A program made the translations under genes and the position numbers. Below, one piece after another: positions 6,265 through 11,345 of a stretch of DNA of 11,345 nt. Positions within the stretch are counted from its first letter, which is position 1, and every line of letters begins with the position of its first letter. The stretch is from contig JAAZOW010000111.1 of the NCBI GenBank assembly GCA_012797575.1, positions 1 through 11,345 on the forward strand. The letters run 5' to 3'. The notes beneath the pieces are model-generated. The model saw only the letters and a program-made list of their open reading frames with translations. It ran no database searches and was not told the origin of the DNA. Source of the stretch: Methanomicrobiales archaeon. Its GTDB lineage: Archaea; Halobacteriota; Methanomicrobia; Methanomicrobiales; Methanoculleaceae.

Positions 6265-7175
6265 GAGCTCAGCATGCAAAACCTTTCCTCAAATGGGCCG
6301 GTGGAAAGAGACAGCTACTGGACGAACTCGATACGCGGCTCCCCCCGGGGGTGAGGGAAGGCAAGATCAAGACGTACATCGAGCCGTTTATAGGCGGGGG
6401 AGCGGTATACTTCCACGCAAACAACATCTACACCTTTGACGCGTGCCACATCTACGACATCAACGCAGAGCTCATGCTAGCGTACACCGTCATCAAAAAC
6501 GACATCGAAGACCTCATCACCACACTCCGGGGCGTGGAGATCGAGTACCTGAGCCTGGACTCTGAGGGGAGGAAAGAGTGCTTCTACAGGATCCGTAGTC
6601 GGTACAATGAGACGAAGCACTCGATCCGGTGGGATACCTACAGCAAAGACTGGATCCTGAGGGCGGCGGACCTCATATTCCTCAACAGAACCTGCTTCAA
6701 TGGACTGTTTCGGGTCAACTCAAAGGGCGAGTTCAACGTGCCCTTCGGCCGGTACAAAAACCCTACAATACTGCACGAGGAGGTACTGCGAAGCGACTCG
6801 CTCATCCTCGAGAATACAACCATACACCAGGGGGACTTCTCCGACTGCGCCCGGTGGGTCGATGAGGAGACATTCGTCTACTTCGACCCGCCGTATAGAC
6901 CGCTGAACCAGACATCGAGCTTCACATCATACTCTAAGGATGGGTTCGGGGATGATGACCAGAGGCGCCTTGCTGAGGCGTTCCGCCGACTGGACTCTCG
7001 AGGGGCGAAGCTCATGCTGAGCAACTCAGATCCAAAGAACGAAGATCCCAACGATCACTTCTTCGACGACCTCTACTCAGGCTACACCATCGATCGGGTT
7101 CCTGCCCGCCGCATGATCAATCGCGATGGCGAACGAAGGGGTGAGATCTACGAACTGATAATCACAAACTACTAA
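6261..7175 (+). CDS. dam: D12-class DNA adenine methyltransferase (Dam/DpnM-like)
   Basis: 304 residues, the usual length for Dam and DpnM/MboIA-type enzymes, which transfer a methyl group from SAM to N6 of adenine, most often in GATC. Motifs in order: FLKWAGGKRQLL (9-20, motif X), EPFIGGGAVYF (41-51, SAM-binding motif I), DIN (66-68), NRTCFNGLFRVNSKGEFNVPF (from 142, the target-recognition side) and YFDPPY (207-212, catalytic DPPY motif IV). All key residues are present, so it should be active; GATC specificity is inferred from the family. The start overlaps the preceding stop as ATGA, with GAGGGA at 6253-6258 unusually close (2 nt). No restriction endonuclease gene follows, so it is a solitary methylase here. 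Its use of AGG, AGA and ATA codons is higher than in the genes to its right, which fits acquisition by transfer. Confidence 0.92.
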   Translation: MRAQHAKPFLKWAGGKRQLLDELDTRLPPGVREGKIKTYIEPFIGGGAVYFHANNIYTFDACHIYDINAELMLAYTVIKNDIEDLITTLRGVEIEYLSLDSEGRKECFYRIRSRYNETKHSIRWDTYSKDWILRAADLIFLNRTCFNGLFRVNSKGEFNVPFGRYKNPTILHEEVLRSDSLILENTTIHQGDFSDCARWVDEETFVYFDPPYRPLNQTSSFTSYSKDGFGDDDQRRLAEAFRRLDSRGAKLMLSNSDPKNEDPNDHFFDDLYSGYTIDRVPARRMINRDGERRGEIYELIITNY

Positions 7176-7245
7176 GACCACGTGATCGAGTTCTCGGTAT
7201 CTCGGGAGGCCAACCTATATCCCCCACACCACCCCCTCCCGGTGT
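7176..7245 (+). promoter_or_regulatory. Leaderless promoter of the SulP transporter gene
   Basis: CCTATAT at 7214-7220, preceded by the purine-poor GGCCAA, is a good archaeal TATA box. Its distance to ATG 7246 (26-31 nt) places the transcription start at or next to the start codon. No Shine-Dalgarno sequence precedes the ATG, consistent with leaderless translation. The architecture (CCTATAT, C-rich spacer, CCGGT or CGGTGT, ATG) closely matches the promoter at 10623-10652. Confidence 0.65.
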
Positions 7246-8886
7246 ATGCCCACCGGCAGATTGCAGACGGCAACCCTCCCCGCCGACCTCATGGCCGGGA
7301 TCACCACCGCTCTCGTCGGCATCCCGCAGGCGATGGGGTTTGCCATCGTCGCCGGCATCAATCCAATCTACGGCCTCTACACCGCTACATTCTCGACGGC
7401 GATCGCCGCGTTCCTCACCAGCTCCTCCTACCTCAAGGTGATGCTCTCAAACATACTCGCGATCTCGATCTTCTCAATCCTCGCCCCCATCCCGGAGGCC
7501 GATATCCCCGCCACCCTCTTTGTCCTGACACTCCTCGTCGGAGTCTTCCAGCTCGCCTTCGGGATCGTCCGGGCCGGCAGCCTAACCCGATTCATATCAA
7601 ACGCCGTCCTCACCGGATTCATCGTCGGAGGAGCGCTCCTCATCGTCCTCGGGCAACTCGGGAACCTCACAGGACTCGAACTTGAGAGAAACGAGATCGT
7701 GATCCTCGCCATCCCCGACCTCCTCCAGCACGCCGGCGATATCGATTCCCGGGCCCTCGCTATAGGCCTCCTCACCATCGGGCTCGTCATCGTATTCCGG
7801 AGAATACCTCCCCTCCGCACCGCCGCCCTGCTCCTCCCGATCATCATAACAACCCTTCTGATCCAGATCGCAGAGATCGATATCGCGCTCGTCGGCGACA
7901 TCAGTGCGGTCCCGGCAGGCCTCCCCGCACCCGCCATCCCCGATCTCGCCCTCGCCTCCGGCCTCGTCGTCCCGGCGCTCGCCCTCGCGATCCTCGGTCT
8001 CGTCATGGCTGTCGGGATCACCGAAAAGACCCCCGAACCTGACGGGACCATCGCCGACGTGAACCAGGATTTCCGGGGACAGGGGATCACAAACATCATC
8101 GCGAGCCTCTTTCAGTGCGCACCGGCAAGCGGGTCACTCTCGGCGACGGCGCTCAACGTGAGTGCGGGGGCAGAGACCAGGGCGGCAAACATCTTCTCAG
8201 GCATCGTCGTCGGACTGCTCATCCTCTTCGCAGGACCGGTCGCAGAACTCATACCCCTCCCAGCCCTTGCTGGCCTCCTGATCCTCATCGGTGTGGAACT
8301 CATGTACCGGCCCCACGAGATCCTCTGCATCTGGAAGTACTCCCGCCCGGGCCGCTGGGCAATGATTGCAACCTTCGTATCCACCCAGATCCTCCCACTC
8401 CAGTACAGCATCTATGTCGGCGTCTTCCTCTCGCTCGCCATCTACCTCATCACCTCCACCCGGGAGGCCACCGTGGTGCGCCTCGTACCGGCAGGAGAAA
8501 ACCAGTTCCGGGAAGGAGAGGCACCTTCCCACCTCTCCGATGGAGAGACCGTCATCCTCGCGATCTCAGGCAACGTCTTCTTTGCCACGCTCAGGGCCAT
8601 CGAGCGATCACTCCCGTCCCCGGAAGGCGCAGAAGGTGCCGTCGTGATCCTCGCTCTCCGGGGGCAGGTCGAGGCCGGGACAGGGCTCTTCCGGATGCTG
8701 GAGCGCTACGCCCGGAGGGTTCGCGCCCACAAAAACCGGCTCATCCTCGTCGAGGTCGACCCCGGTCTCCTTGCAGGCCTCAGCGAGACCGGAGCGGCGG
8801 AGGCCATCGGCCCGGAGAACATCTTCGTCGCAACACCGATCATCGGCGAATCGATCCTTGAGGCTACCCGATCCATTGGGGGGTAA
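7246..8886 (+). CDS. SulP (SLC26) family inorganic anion transporter with STAS domain
   Basis: 546 residues. A cytoplasmic membrane carrier of the sulfate permease family, which moves anions such as sulfate or bicarbonate; the substrate cannot be read from the sequence. Residues about 10-405 are a multi-helix transport domain with family signatures: DLMAGITTALVGIPQAMGFA (14-33), DVNQDFRGQGITNI (271-284) and the PASGSLSATALNVSAGAET stretch (293-311). Residues about 430-546 form a C-terminal STAS domain (ETVILAISGNVFFATLRAIE, then VVILALRGQVEAGTG); the usual Asp-Ser/Thr pair of regulated STAS domains is replaced around EAGTG, so phosphorylation control is doubtful. The start is the first ATG after a TATA box and lacks a Shine-Dalgarno site, as for a leaderless gene. 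It is followed after 49 nt by an AI-2E family membrane protein, possibly cotranscribed. Family membership is firm. Confidence 0.92.
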   Translation: MPTGRLQTATLPADLMAGITTALVGIPQAMGFAIVAGINPIYGLYTATFSTAIAAFLTSSSYLKVMLSNILAISIFSILAPIPEADIPATLFVLTLLVGVFQLAFGIVRAGSLTRFISNAVLTGFIVGGALLIVLGQLGNLTGLELERNEIVILAIPDLLQHAGDIDSRALAIGLLTIGLVIVFRRIPPLRTAALLLPIIITTLLIQIAEIDIALVGDISAVPAGLPAPAIPDLALASGLVVPALALAILGLVMAVGITEKTPEPDGTIADVNQDFRGQGITNIIASLFQCAPASGSLSATALNVSAGAETRAANIFSGIVVGLLILFAGPVAELIPLPALAGLLILIGVELMYRPHEILCIWKYSRPGRWAMIATFVSTQILPLQYSIYVGVFLSLAIYLITSTREATVVRLVPAGENQFREGEAPSHLSDGETVILAISGNVFFATLRAIERSLPSPEGAEGAVVILALRGQVEAGTGLFRMLERYARRVRAHKNRLILVEVDPGLLAGLSETGAAEAIGPENIFVATPIIGESILEATRSIGG

Positions 8887-8900
8887 GGACCCGTCCAGAA

Positions 8901-8911
8901 AAGTCTTTTTC
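8901..8911 (+). terminator. Possible T-run terminator after the SulP gene
   Basis: AAGTCTTTTTC, with five T at 8906-8910, lies 20 nt after the SulP stop. Archaeal terminators are often short T-runs without a hairpin. The run is weak and sits only 25 nt before the next gene, so it may equally be part of that gene's upstream region. Confidence 0.25.
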
Positions 8912-8935
8912 CAGAAAAACCCCAATACCTCATCC

Positions 8936-9973
8936 ATGTACACGCCCGGCGAAGATCTCACTCCCCCGGCCCGTATCGCGATCGTCGGCGCGGCGGTCGT
9001 CATCATCCTCGCCGGGATCCGGGTAGCCACGCCGATCCTCGGTCCGTTCCTCATCGCGATCTTCTTCGCCATGATCACCGCACCCGTCATGGCGTGGCTG
9101 ACACGCCGGAGGGTGCCGCCGGCCCTCGCCGCCGGGGTGGTGGTGACGGGACTCATCAGCATCCTCACCGGAGCAGCCCTCTTCCTCGGTGCGGCCTTCA
9201 CCGGGTTCATCCGCACTCTGCCCCGGTACCTGAAGGCGCTCGAAGAGCAGGTGGGCGCACTCGCCGGGTACGGTATCGACCCTGCCAGTATCCGTATATG
9301 GGACTACATCGACCAGGAGACAGCGATCAGGGAGGCCGCCGGTATCGCCCGGGAGGCAGGAACGATCGCCTTCGATGCCTTCCTCGTCGCTATGGCGATC
9401 GTGTTCCTTCTCCTTGAGGCACCCCGCCTCGCAGCCAGACTCAGGCGGCACCTCGGGGCGGGGAGCCCCCTCTACCAGCACTTCTCGCAGTCAAGCCAGG
9501 TCCTCATCGAGTACACGATCGTCAGGACCAAGGTAAACCTGATCACCGGTGCCGGTATAGCGATCTTCCTCTACATCTTCGGGATCGAGTTCGCAGCGCT
9601 CTGGGGATTTGTGGCCTTCGTGCTCAGCTACATCCCCTACATCGGTCTCACCATCGCCGCAATCCCGCCCACGCTCATCGCTCTGGCGGAGAAGGGGTTG
9701 GTGGGCGCGGTCACCATCATCATCGCCATCACCATCATCAACACCATCGTTGAGAACCTGATCTTCCCCCGGATCGCAAGCCAGGGCCTCAACCTCTCGC
9801 CGTTCATCATCCTCTTCTCCGTCGTATTCTGGGCCCTCATACTCGGGGCGGTGGGGGTCTTCCTCGCCATCCCCCTGACGATCGCGGTGAAACTCTTCCT
9901 TGAGAGCTGGGAGGAGACACGGTGGATCGGAGAGCTGATGGATGCAAAGGATCAGGAAGGGGGGCCGAGATGA
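8936..9973 (+). CDS. AI-2E (PerM) family membrane protein
   Basis: 345 residues with about seven to eight membrane segments. Family signatures are clear: paired N-terminal helices (14-30 and 31-53), a soluble stretch with amphipathic helices (about 92-145), FAALWGFVAFVLSYIPYIG (219-237) and NLIFPRIASQGLNLSPFIIL (274-293), followed by the FSVVFWALILGAVGVFLAIPL block (294-313). The family is named for autoinducer-2 export but its members mostly act as exporters or Na+/H+-antiporter-like proteins of uncertain substrate; quorum-sensing function should not be assumed in an archaeon. The ATG at 8936 is chosen because sequence upstream in this frame (from 8771) is arginine and serine-rich, overlaps the SulP gene and does not resemble the family. 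No Shine-Dalgarno site precedes it. It lies 49 nt after the SulP stop. Confidence 0.9.
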   Translation: MYTPGEDLTPPARIAIVGAAVVIILAGIRVATPILGPFLIAIFFAMITAPVMAWLTRRRVPPALAAGVVVTGLISILTGAALFLGAAFTGFIRTLPRYLKALEEQVGALAGYGIDPASIRIWDYIDQETAIREAAGIAREAGTIAFDAFLVAMAIVFLLLEAPRLAARLRRHLGAGSPLYQHFSQSSQVLIEYTIVRTKVNLITGAGIAIFLYIFGIEFAALWGFVAFVLSYIPYIGLTIAAIPPTLIALAEKGLVGAVTIIIAITIINTIVENLIFPRIASQGLNLSPFIILFSVVFWALILGAVGVFLAIPLTIAVKLFLESWEETRWIGELMDAKDQEGGPR

Positions 9974-10151
9974 TCAGGTATTGCAGGGTGCCCGGATAAG
10001 GTCTGTGACGGGGGCCGCCCACTCCCCCCCTGCGGGACTCAAGAGGTATCCCGGCCGGATGGTGGAGTATGGGCTCCATATACCGATGCAGGTACCGATC
10101 GCAGGAAAAGTGCCGTAGCCTTTTTCTCTTCAGAAGCCAAAGGGGGCACCC
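9974..10151 (+). promoter_or_regulatory. Intergenic region with promoter of the SpoIIAA-like gene
   Basis: Within 178 nt, CCATATACC (10076-10084) is a TATA-like element, implying a transcription start around 10108 and a leader of about 40 nt. A T-run (TTTTTCTCTT, 10121-10130) lies further down. AGGGGGC at 10141-10147 is a Shine-Dalgarno site 4-5 nt before ATG 10152. This gene therefore has a leader, unlike the leaderless neighbours at 7246 and 10653. No RNA gene is visible here. Confidence 0.45.
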
Positions 10152-10547
10152 ATGCTTGACCGGATGAAAGAGAGTTCTGAGAATGTTCTCGGTTTCCGGT
10201 TCGACGGAAAACTGAGTGAGTTCGACTATACCACCGTCCTGATCCCGGAACTTGAACGAGCGATGAATGACCACCAGAAGGTCCGGATCCTCTTGAAGAT
10301 AGAGGGCTTCCGGAGCTGGAGACCAGGAGAGTGCTGGGAGGCCTTCAGGCAGTGGCCCGGGCTGGACGGAATCGACCGGATCGCCATCGTCGGGGGAGAA
10401 CGGTGGCGGGAGTGGATGAACCGCATGCCAAGTCTCTTCATCGGGTTCAGCGGTATCGACGTCCGGTACTTCCCGGAGAGCCGCCTCCGGGACGCCTGGG
10501 GCTGGCTTCGCGAGGGATTGGTCCGGATCCCGCTGGCCGCTGAATGA
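10152..10547 (+). CDS. SpoIIAA-like (STAS-fold) protein
   Basis: 131 residues, the typical size of the SpoIIAA-like family (PF11964 type), small cytosolic proteins with a STAS or CRAL-TRIO-like fold. Visible family features: GKLSEFDYTTVLIPELERAM (18-37), VRILLKIEGFRSW (44-56), then IDRIAIVGGERWREWM (74-89), and the closing VRYFPESRLRDAWGWLREGL (104-123). No serine phosphorylation site like that of true SpoIIAA can be pointed out, and no partner kinase is nearby; the physiological role of the family is not established. The start is supported by AGGGGGC at 10141-10147. It stands as a single gene between two promoters. Confidence 0.85.
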   Translation: MLDRMKESSENVLGFRFDGKLSEFDYTTVLIPELERAMNDHQKVRILLKIEGFRSWRPGECWEAFRQWPGLDGIDRIAIVGGERWREWMNRMPSLFIGFSGIDVRYFPESRLRDAWGWLREGLVRIPLAAE

Positions 10548-10652
10548 GGAGATCCGCGAGGGAAACGGGATCTTGAACCTCCCCTTGCAGGAGACTTTCC
10601 CAAGAAGAGGTCGCATGAAACACCTATATATCCCGGCCCCCAACCCTCCGGT
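10548..10652 (+). promoter_or_regulatory. Leaderless promoter of the zinc-ribbon methyltransferase gene
   Basis: CTATATAT at 10624-10631, preceded by GAAACAC (BRE-like, A-rich), is a strong archaeal TATA box. It lies 22-29 nt before ATG 10653, so the transcript should start at or next to the start codon. The spacing and spacer composition repeat those before the SulP gene. Confidence 0.7.
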
Positions 10653-11345
10653 ATGCACTGTCCCGTCTGCGGGCACGACTGCGTCATGGATGCCCGCGAA
10701 CTCCTTGCGGCCCTCCCGGGGCGATTCACTCCCTGCCCTGACTGTATGGGGCTCACCTACGACAAACGCCTCCCTCCGCCCGATATCGACCCGGCGGAGC
10801 CCTGTCCCAGCTGCGGGAAACGGTTCATCGACGAAGTCTTTGCCCACATCTACCAGGTGATGGCCGAAGAAGGCGATCTTGCCGGGACCGAACCGCTCGC
10901 CGGGGCCGGAACCCCGCTCATCCATCCCGGATCTGCCCTGCGGAGCGCCCCCTACCTCCCGCCGGGATCCCTCATCCTCCTCTCCGGCGCAGTCGAGGAA
11001 CGTGCTGCATCCCGCCTGGTCGCCGAGATCCCGGAGGTCCGGGGAGTGGTCCGGGCCGGGTCCGGGACGCCAGGGATCGGTGATATCGACGCCGAGCCGG
11101 CGACCCATACCCTGCTCGCGGGCTGCGATGTCCGGGCCGACATCTTCCCCACCCGGGCGGGGCCGGTCGTCATCTACAAACAACAATCGGTCCTGCACAT
11201 CGAGTTCCCCCGGGACCGCAACGAAAAGATCCGCACCCTCGAGCGAGAGATCGGACGGCGGCGCCCGAAGACGTTCGTCGACGCCTGTTCAGGCGCCGGA
11301 ACCCTCGGGCTCGCGGCCGCCCGGGCAGGCATCCACCACGTCATC
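10653..11345 (+). CDS. Zinc-ribbon / class I SAM-dependent methyltransferase, 3' end outside the window
   Basis: The frame stays open for 231 codons to the window edge. The N-terminus has three CxxC pairs (C3/C6, C28/C31, C51/C54), suggesting zinc-binding knuckles. A middle domain (about 85-185) of unclear fold ends in VVIYKQQSVLHIEF. A Rossmann methyltransferase domain then starts with TFVDACSGAGTLGLAAA (207-223), a clear SAM-binding motif I (D-x-C-x-G-x-G form). The layout of a short beta-rich lead-in, a charged DRNEKIRTLE helix and then motif I resembles Trm5/Met-10 and RlmI-like RNA methyltransferases, but the substrate is not determinable. The start follows a strong leaderless promoter (TATA at 10624-10631) and has no Shine-Dalgarno site. 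Zinc plus methyltransferase suggests RNA modification; this is inference. Confidence 0.75.
   Translation, partial: MHCPVCGHDCVMDARELLAALPGRFTPCPDCMGLTYDKRLPPPDIDPAEPCPSCGKRFIDEVFAHIYQVMAEEGDLAGTEPLAGAGTPLIHPGSALRSAPYLPPGSLILLSGAVEERAASRLVAEIPEVRGVVRAGSGTPGIGDIDAEPATHTLLAGCDVRADIFPTRAGPVVIYKQQSVLHIEFPRDRNEKIRTLEREIGRRRPKTFVDACSGAGTLGLAAARAGIHHVI

Noticed and set aside
8115..8861. 248-codon + strand frame inside the SulP gene
   Set aside because: It is a shifted frame of the SulP gene, dominated by Arg, His and Pro; the transporter frame carries the family signatures.
8771..8935. Upstream extension of the AI-2E protein
   Set aside because: These 55 codons overlap the SulP 3' end and encode an Arg/Ser-rich stretch; homologous sequence begins at ATG 8936.
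9837..11198. 453-codon open frame on the minus strand
   Set aside because: Despite its length it overlaps three supported + strand genes (AI-2E, SpoIIAA-like, methyltransferase), is rich in Pro, Gly and Arg and has no promoter or domain.

Overview
The window looks like chromosomal DNA of a GC-rich methanogenic archaeon, most likely of the Methanomicrobiales (Methanoculleus-like). This is inferred from two archaeal TATA-type elements placed 22-31 nt before start codons (leaderless mRNAs), strong Shine-Dalgarno sites on operon genes, the GC-rich codon style and the protein families present. No rRNA, tRNA, CRISPR array or complete insertion sequence was seen.

Left half (about 150-7175): a decaying defence or DNA-modification island on the + strand. 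It starts with a large SNF2-type helicase ending in a DUF3883 nuclease-like domain, about 1,166 codons, split by one in-frame TAG at 1242-1244. A Schlafen-like AlbA_2/HATPase_c_4 regulator follows with a 4-nt ATGA overlap. Next comes a scar: two truncated 5' ends of DUF1156-type DNA methyltransferase genes in direct orientation (5206 and 5863). Between them lies a truncated DUF1016 (YhcG-type) gene whose 3' end runs into the leader of the second copy. The second remnant overlaps, again by ATGA, an apparently intact solitary D12-class adenine methyltransferase (Dam/DpnM-like, 6261-7175).

Right half (about 7200-11345): ordinary-looking chromosomal genes. These are a SulP-family anion transporter with a C-terminal STAS domain, an AI-2E/PerM-family membrane protein, a stand-alone SpoIIAA-like STAS protein, and the first 231 codons of a zinc-ribbon plus SAM-methyltransferase protein that runs off the window.

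Working together: the helicase, the AlbA_2 ATPase and the lost DUF1156 methylase resemble one modification-linked anti-phage operon. The catalytic part of the large methylase is missing from both copies and the helicase carries a premature stop. A reasonable reading is loss of the modification arm followed or accompanied by silencing of the restriction arm, leaving an orphan Dam-like enzyme. The duplicated leaders, the TGTGGATAA tandem repeats and the inverted repeat next to the junction are the main clues to how the island was rearranged.
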